Origin: Paenibacillus periandrae | GTDB lineage: Bacteria; Bacillota; Bacilli; Paenibacillales; NBRC-103111 | Direction: 5' to 3' | Assembly (NCBI RefSeq): GCF_022458865.1 | Contig: NZ_JAJNMU010000035.1 | Location: forward strand, 1-64,000 | Length of the DNA stretch: 64,000 nt | In this document: positions 54,123 through 61,668 of the stretch, one piece after another | Layout: each line of letters opens with the position of its first letter | Position numbering within the stretch: position 1 is the first letter of the stretch | Position numbers and translations under genes: made by a program | The notes under the pieces: generated by a model | Database searches by the model: none | What the model was told of the DNA's origin: nothing | What the model saw: the letters and a program-made list of their open reading frames with translations, nothing else

Positions 54123-54623
54123 ATGCCAAAAACTTGGAAGGTTGGAGAGCTTGCGAAATTAACGGGGTTAACGATTCGAACCTTACGTTATTACGATCAA
54201 ATAGGTTTGTTTTCCCCATCGGGATTTTCCGATTCTGGACATAGGCTTTATAACGAAACGGATATTTCCCGATTACACCAAATCCTGGCTCTAAAAGAAT
54301 TGAACTTATCATTGGAAGAAATAAAGTCCGTGCTGCTCGAACAAAGCTATAACCCAATCGAGGTTGTATCCCAACAGATCAGACGTATTCAAGATAATAT
54401 CCTCATTCAACAAAAGCTTATGGGAGAGTTAGAGTACGTGCGCAGCCTGATGCAGTCCCAAGAAGAGGTGTCCATTGAAGAATTTACAAGGCTGCTGCAG
54501 CTCATGAAAAAGAAGCATGAAAAGTTTTTTGCGGAACGGAAAATGAACTGGGAGCGTAGCTTTGATCGGCTTGGCGATTTTCTGTCTGAGCCTGCGAATA
54601 CCCAACCAACAAAGGAGGACTAA
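54123..54623 (+). CDS. MerR-family transcriptional regulator
   Basis: This 166-residue protein has the MerR winged helix at its N-terminus (GELAKLTGLTIRTLRYYDQIG, residues 7-27, described by its ends), the dimerisation coiled coil (about 78-120) and a short, charged C-terminal region without Cys-rich metal site or a full drug-binding domain. Such proteins sense organic compounds in the TipA/YfmP group. The gene sits 43 bases after a 19-bp-spacer promoter and three bases before two AHSA1-type genes, which it probably controls. Confidence 0.9.
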   Translation: MPKTWKVGELAKLTGLTIRTLRYYDQIGLFSPSGFSDSGHRLYNETDISRLHQILALKELNLSLEEIKSVLLEQSYNPIEVVSQQIRRIQDNILIQQKLMGELEYVRSLMQSQEEVSIEEFTRLLQLMKKKHEKFFAERKMNWERSFDRLGDFLSEPANTQPTKED

Positions 54624-54626
54624 CTG

Positions 54627-55067
54627 ATGAAAGAACGAAATGCCAATCACGCAACCTTTGTTATTGAACGTGTGTACGCCACTTCACCTGAACGGGTATT
54701 TGCCGCTTGGGCTGATGCCTCAAAGAAAGCGTTATGGTTTCAACAATCTGTTGAGTTTGATTTTCGGGTCGGAGGACGGGAACTTAATCAGGGCGGGCCT
54801 CCCGGTGGACCCATCTATACCTTTGAAGCTTATTATCAGGAAATCGTAACCGGACAGCGCATCGTTTATTCCTACATCATGGATCTTGGAAATACCCGAA
54901 TATCGGTATCTGTGGTTACTGTTGAGATCGAACCTACTGAAGTCGGCACACGAATGGTATTCACCGAGCAAGGCGTCTTCCTGGATGGTCATGATACACC
55001 GGCACAGCGAGAGCATGGCACGAACGCTATGCTGGACAAGCTTGGTGAAGTGCTTGGAAATGAGTAG
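54627..55067 (+). CDS. SRPBCC/AHSA1-domain protein, copy 1
   Basis: This 146-residue protein has the START-like helix-grip fold of the AHSA1 group: FVIERVYATSPERVFAAWAD at the start, then LWFQQS and FDFRVGGRELNQGGP. Such domains bind hydrophobic ligands in a cavity. AAGGAGG precedes the ATG. It lies three bases after the merR gene and 39 bases before a second AHSA1 gene. Role in response to a small molecule sensed by MerR is an inference. Confidence 0.88.
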   Translation: MKERNANHATFVIERVYATSPERVFAAWADASKKALWFQQSVEFDFRVGGRELNQGGPPGGPIYTFEAYYQEIVTGQRIVYSYIMDLGNTRISVSVVTVEIEPTEVGTRMVFTEQGVFLDGHDTPAQREHGTNAMLDKLGEVLGNE

Positions 55068-55106
55068 GTAATTCACAAGACTACTATTGAAACGGAGGAA
55101 TTCCCA

Positions 55107-55589
55107 TTGTTAGAGAATAATGAGAACATCAGCACAACGAATGACGAAGGCAGCAATGAAACGGTACACACCCGCCTCATAGATGCACCTCGCGAAACTG
55201 TTTTTAATGCCTGGACGACTCCAGAGCTGCTTGCCAAGTGGTGGGGGCCCAAAGGCTTCACGAATACGTTTCAACAATTTGATGCCAGGCCAGGCGGGCT
55301 TTGGACTTTCATCATGCATGGTCCAAACGGTGTGGATTATCCGAATCAATGTATGTTTGATGAAATCAGCAGCCCTGAACGAATCGTTATACATCATCTT
55401 TCCCCTGTACATGATTTTCTGGTAATTGCTGATTTTGAGGAGATGCAGGGCAAAACCAAAGTAACGTTTTGTCAACGGTTCGAGACGGCGGCGGAACTGA
55501 ACAAGCTAAAAAAACTTGTTGTTCCTGCAAATGAAGAAAATCTAGATCGTCTGGCAGAGGTCGTAAGGACGTTAACCCATCAGGAGTAG
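55107..55589 (+). CDS. SRPBCC/AHSA1-domain protein, copy 2
   Basis: This 160-residue protein is a second AHSA1-type domain (VHTRLIDAPRETVFNAWTTP, LAKWWGPKGFTN, FDARPGGLWTFIMHGPNG). It starts with TTG 55107, nine bases after GGAGG. It diverges from the first copy in the central loop, so it is not a recent duplication. It ends the MerR operon; a long hairpin element follows. Confidence 0.88.
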   Translation: MLENNENISTTNDEGSNETVHTRLIDAPRETVFNAWTTPELLAKWWGPKGFTNTFQQFDARPGGLWTFIMHGPNGVDYPNQCMFDEISSPERIVIHHLSPVHDFLVIADFEEMQGKTKVTFCQRFETAAELNKLKKLVVPANEENLDRLAEVVRTLTHQE

Positions 55590-55647
55590 ATAGTTCAACC
55601 TGCCGCACTGGCGGTCCATTCTGGGTGGTGGCAACGGTATGACACCA

Positions 55648-55818
55648 CTAAGGAGTCCGGTGAATAAGTCTCGCTGCGCGGCCAAATATCCTTCCGATCG
55701 CTATTGAAATCGTGAAATGGGATGAGATTAAGCGGTTTATTCACGATTTCAAAGGCGAACGCTTACGCTTCTCCAGGATCATTTGGCCGCTGCGCTCGTT
55801 CTTCACCGGACCTCTTAG
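55648..55818. repeat. 171-bp nested inverted repeat (MITE-like or structured element)
   Basis: The outer arms are CTAAGGAGTCCGGTGAA (55648-55664) and TTCACCGGACCTCTTAG (55802-55818), imperfect complements that continue inward through a GGCCAAAT core. Inside, TTGAAATCGTGAA (55704-55716) and TTCACGATTTCAA (55740-55752) are perfect 13-bp complements. In RNA or single-stranded DNA the whole element folds into one long, interrupted hairpin. There is no coding frame. Confidence 0.65.
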
Positions 55819-55981
55819 ATAACAATGGGTAACGGCGTGTTTGTATATACAAATTCGATTAAGTTGACTTCACATTGCCAACATCATCAGATACGATATA
55901 ATGTAAAGTAAAGTAAAGATGCCCAACAACAGTAATGTTATCAGGCGCATCATCATTTTGTTAATCGTACCAAGCCATTAG
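55819..55981. other. Intergenic sequence downstream of the hairpin element
   Basis: These 160 bases are AT-rich, with no frame, terminator or repeat that I recognise. Confidence 0.4.
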
Positions 55982-56251
55982 CTATATACATCTTGTATCT
56001 ACGTTGCAAGCACTTGAAGCTAGGATGCTTTTTTCTAATCTTAAATGCAACAGCTCTGTCTGAAAATCATTGCCCATATTGTGTATCACAGTGAGGATTT
56101 CTTCGGTTGTAATAGCATGAAAACTATTGCCATTCTGAACAACAGCATCAAGAACTGCAAAAACACATGCTTCACAAGTTTTAATTTTTTCAATTAACGT
56201 TTGTTCTTCAGTTATTAATAGTTCATATGGGGCTGTTAAATCACTATCCAT
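55982..56251 (-). CDS. Hypothetical protein divergent from an XRE regulator
   Basis: This 89-residue protein is mostly helical, with two cysteines close together (KTCEACVFAVLDAVV) and a leucine-rich end (ELLHLRLEKSIL). No family is recognised. ATG 56251 follows GGGAGGGG; an ATG at 56269 precedes that site. It is transcribed away from a small XRE gene across a gap with two operator-like repeats, and may be its partner, as in small regulator pairs or toxin-antitoxin loci; there is no direct evidence. Confidence 0.58.
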   Translation of the reverse strand: MDSDLTAPYELLITEEQTLIEKIKTCEACVFAVLDAVVQNGNSFHAITTEEILTVIHNMGNDFQTELLHLRLEKSILASSACNVDTRCI

Positions 56252-56293
56252 ATTTCCCCTCCCAGCCATTAGTCCATTATATAAAGCATAAAT

Positions 56294-56336
56294 TATACGT
56301 TTGTGCGTAATTTAATAATATACGCTTGGGCGTAAT
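56294..56336. promoter_or_regulatory. Two operator-like repeats between the XRE gene and its divergent partner
   Basis: TATACGTTTGTGCGTAAT (56294-56311) and TATACGCTTGGGCGTAAT (56319-56336) differ at three positions and start 25 bp apart. Each is itself near-symmetric (TACGC, four bases, GCGTA in the second). This is how small XRE repressors bind. It is in the 135-base divergent gap. Confidence 0.65.
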
Positions 56337-56386
56337 GTGTCAATACATTTCAGTAAAATAGCAAAACTGCTTGGAGGATCTTCTTG

Positions 56387-56599
56387 ATGATGAAATTAAC
56401 GGTAAAATTAAAGGACGTTTTGAAACAACGGAATATGACACAGCTAGAGCTATCCAAAAAAGCTAATGTTAGACAAGCGGCTATATCCGAGCTCTGTAGA
56501 AATGAAAGACAAGAAATCAATCTTGAACAGATGGAACGTATTGCCGAAGCATTGGGAATTTCTGATATAGGTGAATTATTGCAATTTGAGGAATTATAG
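56387..56599 (+). CDS. XRE-family (Cro/C1-type) small DNA-binding regulator
   Basis: This 70-residue protein is a single helix-turn-helix domain: LKDVLKQRNMTQLELSKKAN, then VRQAAISELCRNERQEINL (recognition helix near residues 29-45) and ALGISDIGELLQFEEL. ATG 56387 is favoured because GGAGG lies nine bases upstream. It is divergent from a hypothetical gene, with paired operator-like sites between them, so it probably represses both. Confidence 0.86.
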   Translation: MMKLTVKLKDVLKQRNMTQLELSKKANVRQAAISELCRNERQEINLEQMERIAEALGISDIGELLQFEEL

Positions 56600-56613
56600 T
56601 CGCTCCACCCCCA

Positions 56614-58092
56614 TCACATAACCTCATTCCTCGTCGCCCTCAATCCTTTCCCCACTCTCAGCTCTACATACATAGTCAGCACAATCAAACAAATAATCCC
56701 TGCAACAACAAAGCTCGTCATCCATCCCCCTGTAAATCGACCGACTTCCATAAAAAGGCCCATAAACAGGCTCGGAATCAAAGGCTCCCCGTAAGCCTTC
56801 CACCAATTGAGCGTGAAATTTTCCAAATAAAAGAACCAGATCATACAGATGGCAGAGATCGCCCAGCCGCCCGTATAGATCCATACCGACAGGACAGGAT
56901 GATTCGCGGCAATAGTGGGAACCAGCGTGATCACAAAAATACCGGCCACGATCATCACCCAGAAATTCGCTTTGGTTTTGCCAATCCCCGCTAAGATATT
57001 GCCGCCTAATCGGCCAACAGACGAGAAGAACACCCCGAGCGCCAGCAGCCGGATATATATGGCCGAGTCCTCGCTCGTGTAGCCCTCACCAAATAAATAT
57101 CCATTAATCTGATCTGGATACAAACAAATCACAACCGTTAGAGGGTACAGGATCAGGTTGTTATATCGGATACACAAGATACCCCGCCTTTTGCTTTCCA
57201 GAGGGTCCTGATAGCTCGCCGCGACAAATGGAAAGGTCACAATCATGAATGCCCACGTCACAATCCCGATAAATCCCGTTATGCGAAAAGCGTTGCTGAT
57301 ATGTCCAACGGCAATGACCGAGCTGGAGCCAATAATCATCGTCACAAAAGGCTGTTGAAACGCCTTCGCAATATTGCCAGCCCACAGCGGAACACCATAC
57401 TGCATCATCTTCCAGATTTCAGGAATAGACACACGGCCCAGCCATTTCGGATGATGTACTTTTTGTACCTTCCAACAAATGAATAGCGCAGCCAGTACCG
57501 ATCCGACACTCATCCCAATGGATACTCCCCACAGGAAGCCATCCTCACCTACAGGCCATAATACACCTAATACCGTACCTGCTGTGGAAAGCGTCGTTGT
57601 GATCACCATAAATAACGCCTGCGTGCCGAAATTCCGATTACCGGAGAAGGAGGATACCCCCATATTAATGATCGAATTGAACACTAGCATGATTGAGCTT
57701 AGGAGGAGAGCACCTTGTAAAGAGGGCAGTGCATACGTCTGAGCGAGTAGCGGCGACAAGGCTGTAAGCAGGATACAGACGACCACTCCAAAAAATATGC
57801 TACCCAGCATGGCCAACCGAAACTTATTTTCGATCGCGTCCTTCGGGTTTGTTGAAAACGTATACACCAATGAAGAATTAAATCCCACATTGAGAAAAAG
57901 GTTCACCATCCCGAAAACCTGCAGCAATAAATTCACTTCTCCGAATTTGCCAGGATCATTCAGCACACGCGCCACAACGATACTCCCCACCGTCTGTAGC
58001 AATTGATTGATAAAAAGACCCAGCACGATAATGGAGACACTTCGTATAAGAAACCGCTGATTGTCATTTAAATGCATTTTAATATTAAGCAT
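56614..58092 (-). CDS. Polysaccharide flippase (MOP superfamily, Wzx-like)
   Basis: This 492-residue membrane protein has about fourteen hydrophobic segments and the layout of the oligosaccharide flippase branch (LFINQLLQTVGSIVVARVLN at residues about 22-41, GEVNLLLQVFGM). It would move lipid-linked sugar units across the membrane. No glycosyltransferase or polymerase gene is nearby, so the substrate is not apparent. AAGGTGAT precedes the ATG. A 22-bp tandem repeat lies about 85-150 bases upstream of the start. Confidence 0.85.
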   Translation of the reverse strand: MLNIKMHLNDNQRFLIRSVSIIVLGLFINQLLQTVGSIVVARVLNDPGKFGEVNLLLQVFGMVNLFLNVGFNSSLVYTFSTNPKDAIENKFRLAMLGSIFFGVVVCILLTALSPLLAQTYALPSLQGALLLSSIMLVFNSIINMGVSSFSGNRNFGTQALFMVITTTLSTAGTVLGVLWPVGEDGFLWGVSIGMSVGSVLAALFICWKVQKVHHPKWLGRVSIPEIWKMMQYGVPLWAGNIAKAFQQPFVTMIIGSSSVIAVGHISNAFRITGFIGIVTWAFMIVTFPFVAASYQDPLESKRRGILCIRYNNLILYPLTVVICLYPDQINGYLFGEGYTSEDSAIYIRLLALGVFFSSVGRLGGNILAGIGKTKANFWVMIVAGIFVITLVPTIAANHPVLSVWIYTGGWAISAICMIWFFYLENFTLNWWKAYGEPLIPSLFMGLFMEVGRFTGGWMTSFVVAGIICLIVLTMYVELRVGKGLRATRNEVM

Positions 58093-58177
58093 GTGACATC
58101 ACCTTAGGCAAGCTGAATTATTTGAAAAAACACGTCAGTACAACAATTATTGTGATTATATGCGATATCGCCATGAA

Positions 58178-58240
58178 CAACAAATACTATCTTGTTACAC
58201 AACAAGTACTATCTTGTTACACAACAAGTACTATCTTGCG
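58178..58240. repeat. 22-bp tandem repeat, nearly three units
   Basis: Unit CAACAAGTACTATCTTGTTA plus CA occurs as 58178-58199 (one base different), 58200-58221 and 58222-58240 (shortened). Each unit contains the pseudo-symmetric ACAAG, six bases, CTTGT. It lies between the helicase terminator and the flippase start, where it could bind a regulator at helical spacing of 22 bp, about two turns. Confidence 0.7.
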
Positions 58241-58246
58241 AATCAA

Positions 58247-58294
58247 TAAAAAATACCCCCTGCATCGCTGTACATCACGATTTGCTGGAGGTAT
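58247..58294 (-). terminator. Rho-independent terminator of the helicase gene
   Basis: On the minus strand ATACCTCC (58294-58287) pairs with GGGGGTAT (58260-58253), with one mismatch, and is followed by six T or T-rich bases. The loop is long (26 bases). Confidence 0.6.
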
Positions 58295-58301
58295 GGGTTG
58301 T

Positions 58302-59582
58302 TTATCTATTCGGTTTGTTACCTTTTTGGAACCACTCGGACCTGGGCTTGAGCTTCGGATTGGCCTTAGGGTTAGTCTTGGGCTTGGCCGGTTTGGACAC
58401 TGCCGGTTTCGATGGTTGTGCCGCCTTGGAAGGAGGGGCTGTATTCAGCATCGGATACGGATGGTCCTTCACTTCGGGAATGGTCTTGCCGATTAATTTC
58501 TCGATATCCTTGAGATATGGAATTTCTTCATGCTCGCAAAAAGAAATAGCGATCCCGCTCAGTCCCGCTCTACCAGTACGGCCAATTCGATGAACGTAGG
58601 TTTCCGGAATATTAGGCAGGTTGAAATTGATTACATGCGAAAGCTCGTCGATATCTATGCCTCTTGCTGCAATATCTGTCGCTACCAACACTCGTGTGAC
58701 GCCACTTTTGAAATTGCTGAGTGCATTTTGACGAGCATTTTGAGACTTGTCCCCGTGAATGGCCTGAGCGGTAATATGCACCTTGGCCAGTGCTTTCACA
58801 ACCCGATCCGCACCATGCTTGGTCCGGGTAAATACGAGCGCTGAAGCAATCGATTTATCCTGCAAAAGGTAGCTCAACAATGACTGTTTGTTTTCCTTAT
58901 CTACCCCATATACAGATTGCTGGATGCGGTCTGCCGTAGAAGAGACCGGCGTGATTTCGACTTTCACTGGATCCTTCAGCAGGTCTTTGACCATTTTGGA
59001 TATTTCTGGAGGCATCGTTGCCGAGAAGAAAAGCGTTTGTCTTTTGGCTGGCATTTTGGAGATGATTTTCTTCACATCATGAATAAAACCCATATCCAGC
59101 ATGCGGTCGGCTTCATCCAGTACTAAGATTTGGACATGCTGCAAATCGATATGCTTTTGATTGATGAGATCGAGGAGTCTGCCCGGAGTGGCGATCACGA
59201 TATCCGCACCCAAATGCAGCGCCCGCTCCTGCGCTGTTTGCGAAACACCACCTACGATAGCCGTGCAGCGCAGCTGGGTGTATTGGCTGTAGGCAACAAT
59301 GTTATCTGAAATTTGTAAAGCGAGCTCTCTGGTCGGTGTTAAAATCAGGGAGCGCACTCGGCGCTGCGTATGAGGTCTGCCCTGCTGTTCACTTAACAGC
59401 TGGATAATCGGCACCGCAAACGCGGCCGTCTTCCCGGTTCCGGTCTGGGCACAGCCCAGCAAATCTCTGCCAGCCAATACAGCTGGAATCGCCTGCTCCT
59501 GTATAGGTGTAGGCTTCGTATAGTTCTCCTTGGCTAAAGCTTTTAAAATCGTGGGTGTAATATTCAATTCATTAAATGTCAT
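58302..59582 (-). CDS. DEAD-box RNA helicase
   Basis: This 426-residue ATP-dependent RNA helicase has the Q-motif PTPIQEQAIPAVL, Walker A AQTGTGKT (about residues 45-52), PTRELALQ, DEAD in VLDEADRML, SAT in FFSATMP, and in the second half DIAARGID and HRIGRTGRAG. The C-terminal tail is basic and proline/lysine-rich (KPKTNPKANPKLKPRSE), typical of RhlE-type proteins and involved in RNA contact. It may have a role in ribosome assembly or cold growth. A 16-base sequence at 59681-59696 is shared with the leader of the gene at 53521. Confidence 0.93.
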   Translation of the reverse strand: MTFNELNITPTILKALAKENYTKPTPIQEQAIPAVLAGRDLLGCAQTGTGKTAAFAVPIIQLLSEQQGRPHTQRRVRSLILTPTRELALQISDNIVAYSQYTQLRCTAIVGGVSQTAQERALHLGADIVIATPGRLLDLINQKHIDLQHVQILVLDEADRMLDMGFIHDVKKIISKMPAKRQTLFFSATMPPEISKMVKDLLKDPVKVEITPVSSTADRIQQSVYGVDKENKQSLLSYLLQDKSIASALVFTRTKHGADRVVKALAKVHITAQAIHGDKSQNARQNALSNFKSGVTRVLVATDIAARGIDIDELSHVINFNLPNIPETYVHRIGRTGRAGLSGIAISFCEHEEIPYLKDIEKLIGKTIPEVKDHPYPMLNTAPPSKAAQPSKPAVSKPAKPKTNPKANPKLKPRSEWFQKGNKPNR

Positions 59583-59724
59583 GTTGTCTCCTTAATTGTA
59601 TACCATGTCTATTTGTATTCACGTCACTTTTAACATATCTAGTACTGTCTCCACAAACCGTCCCTTTATGTCATAACACGTAAGGATAACACAAATATAC
59701 GCACAAAAGAAGCAAGATTTCTAA

Positions 59725-59765
59725 ACAAAATAACCCGAAGCTGCCAACTATCGGCAGAATCGGGT
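59725..59765 (-). terminator. Terminator of the L,D-transpeptidase gene
   Basis: ACCCGA and CTGCC on one side pair with GGCAG and TCGGGT on the other, with small internal bulges. On the minus strand it ends in a T-rich stretch (TTATTTTG). It lies about 20 bases after the stop of that gene. Confidence 0.7.
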
Positions 59766-59784
59766 GGTTTTCCTCGTATTTCTT

Positions 59785-61284
59785 TTAGCCTAACCAATGG
59801 AATACCTTGTTTTGTGCAGATTCATTCGGAAGCCTCGTGCCTAAGGGAACGAGAGCTTGCGGATTCCACGCAGCGGAGGCGGCTGTCAGTCCTGTGGAAT
59901 TGTTATCACGGATGAATATAACAGTACCCTTGGGAATAAACGGATATAGCTCTTCGATATCGGCATTCGTCATACGGATGCAGCCCAATGACAGATTGCC
60001 TCCGATGGAAGCAGGATCGTTCGTTCCATGCAAGGCGATCGCGCCCAGTCCGAGGGCAGAGCTGCCGTACACGTTGGGATGCTTGCCTTGTGGCTCCTTC
60101 ACCCTGTCCAATACGGAAAAACTGCCTACCGGTGTCGCATCATCTGCCCCCAGCCCTACCCTCTTCTCCATCAGCAGTGTTGAGCCAGCTAACAATTGCA
60201 GAGAATGGTCGCTTTTACCTACCACCACCTGGAAACGCTCAAAATTTGCCTGATGCGAATTCGGGTTCTCCACCGTATTAGGATAAAACATATCGCTATA
60301 TTGCTTAGCCAACGGATCAAACACCCATCCGCCATCACCATCGTACTTCCCCACAATTTGGTTGGAGCCTGACTGTATTTCCTGGGGGATGAAGCTTAAA
60401 TAGTTTTGCGGGTAATCGGCTACCAGCTTGTCCAGCTTGTCGGGTGGAGTGCCGTTATCGGAAATATATGCCTCCAGTGCAGTACGCACGAGATTCGCCC
60501 CCGCTTCCGTCAAACTCATCAGCTTCCCATATTCTGCATTTAGAAAACGAATTTTCACGGTTGGATCCTCAGATGAATTGTACTGCGCCACGACAAAAGC
60601 CCTCACCTTTTGGGCCTCATCCGTTAAAGGAACTACTTTCTTATCAGGATTTTGACCATTGCTCGCGATTCCGTACAGCCAAATATTTTGTCCAGGATTG
60701 GTTTTAGCCAATTCCAGAGCTTTGCTGTACAAATCATTTTCGATTTCTTTGCGAGGCTTGCTCTTTGTCAAATACATCATATACGGCATGTCCACGACTT
60801 CATAAGTAATCTCTTTACCTACTCCCCACAGCTGTAAAGCAGATACCGTTCTGGTTATCGAGTCTTTTCCCCAGAGGAGTCCCCAAAGAAACATGCTCAG
60901 CAGCAAAGTCATGAATAGTATGATTTTCCACAAACGTGGAAACGCAGAGCTGCTCTTGTAGGGGATAGGAAAATCAGAAACCGGAAGCGATTCAACTCCT
61001 TTTCCGTTACCTTCCAAACCACGTATGGCGCTGGCCGAAGCAAAATAAAAGGGTGACGGATAAGTCTTCCTGCATTCCTTGTAATGAAAAATCGCCTTAT
61101 CCACGATGCCCTTTGCTTCAAATTTTTGACCTAGCTTATAATGCGCTTCAGGTGAACGGGGGTCCAAATAACGAATAACCTTTTCATAGTACATCGGGTC
61201 ACTGCGGTTGATATACAAATTTTTATGAAGATGCACCATCTCCTCATCCAAGTGATTTTTAAAACGACCCTTGATGGGATTCAA
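59785..61284 (-). CDS. L,D-transpeptidase (YkuD domain) with TPR-like N-terminus
   Basis: This 499-residue protein has an N-terminal cytoplasmic TPR-like segment (DPRSPEAHYKLGQKFEAKGI), a single membrane helix (about residues 112-132, IILFMTLLLSMFLWGLLWG) and a large extracellular part. The YkuD domain near the C-terminus has LHGTNDPASIGGNLSLG with the catalytic Cys in LGCIRMTNADIEELYP. Such enzymes form 3-3 cross-links in peptidoglycan or attach proteins to it. TTG 61284 follows AAAGGAGG at seven bases and is preferred to an earlier TTG. Confidence 0.88.
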   Translation of the reverse strand: MNPIKGRFKNHLDEEMVHLHKNLYINRSDPMYYEKVIRYLDPRSPEAHYKLGQKFEAKGIVDKAIFHYKECRKTYPSPFYFASASAIRGLEGNGKGVESLPVSDFPIPYKSSSAFPRLWKIILFMTLLLSMFLWGLLWGKDSITRTVSALQLWGVGKEITYEVVDMPYMMYLTKSKPRKEIENDLYSKALELAKTNPGQNIWLYGIASNGQNPDKKVVPLTDEAQKVRAFVVAQYNSSEDPTVKIRFLNAEYGKLMSLTEAGANLVRTALEAYISDNGTPPDKLDKLVADYPQNYLSFIPQEIQSGSNQIVGKYDGDGGWVFDPLAKQYSDMFYPNTVENPNSHQANFERFQVVVGKSDHSLQLLAGSTLLMEKRVGLGADDATPVGSFSVLDRVKEPQGKHPNVYGSSALGLGAIALHGTNDPASIGGNLSLGCIRMTNADIEELYPFIPKGTVIFIRDNNSTGLTAASAAWNPQALVPLGTRLPNESAQNKVFHWLG

Positions 61285-61668
61285 ATAAAAGCCTCCTTTC
61301 TTCAAAGCGGAATTTTGACAAAACGCTAGAAAAGAAGAAATGAGTAAGCAGGCAGATCACATTTATGATACATTTCGTATCGTTAAATACATGATTTTCT
61401 CTCTATCTACATCCCCTCCGTACGATTTTACCTGGAAATGGCTATCAATCTCACATGTAACACATAAATATCAGGTATATAAAAATATTACGATACATTT
61501 TGTAACGAGTCAACTTTTCTTATTTAACGTATCTGACATTACTGCGTAAACCCACAGATCACTTTCATGTAACTTACTGAATATGAGGATAGCTCTTAAA
61601 TATGAAGTCAATCTTCGATATACTAAGAATAGAAATGACAACATAATCATAACGAGAAGGTGATAGTT
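61285..61668. promoter_or_regulatory. Divergent control region with repeated symmetric motif
   Basis: This gap between the divergent transpeptidase and epimerase genes holds TATGATACATTTCGTATCG (61364-61382) and TACGATACATTTTGTAACG (61489-61507), 16 of 19 bases identical and 125 bp apart. The first is near-symmetric (GATAC, five bases, GTATC). Otherwise it is AT-rich. A promoter for the plus-strand gene (TATACT near 61617) is plausible. Confidence 0.5.

Noticed and set aside
58178..58240. Possible CRISPR array
   Set aside because: The units are contiguous 22-bp repeats without unique spacers and no cas gene is present.
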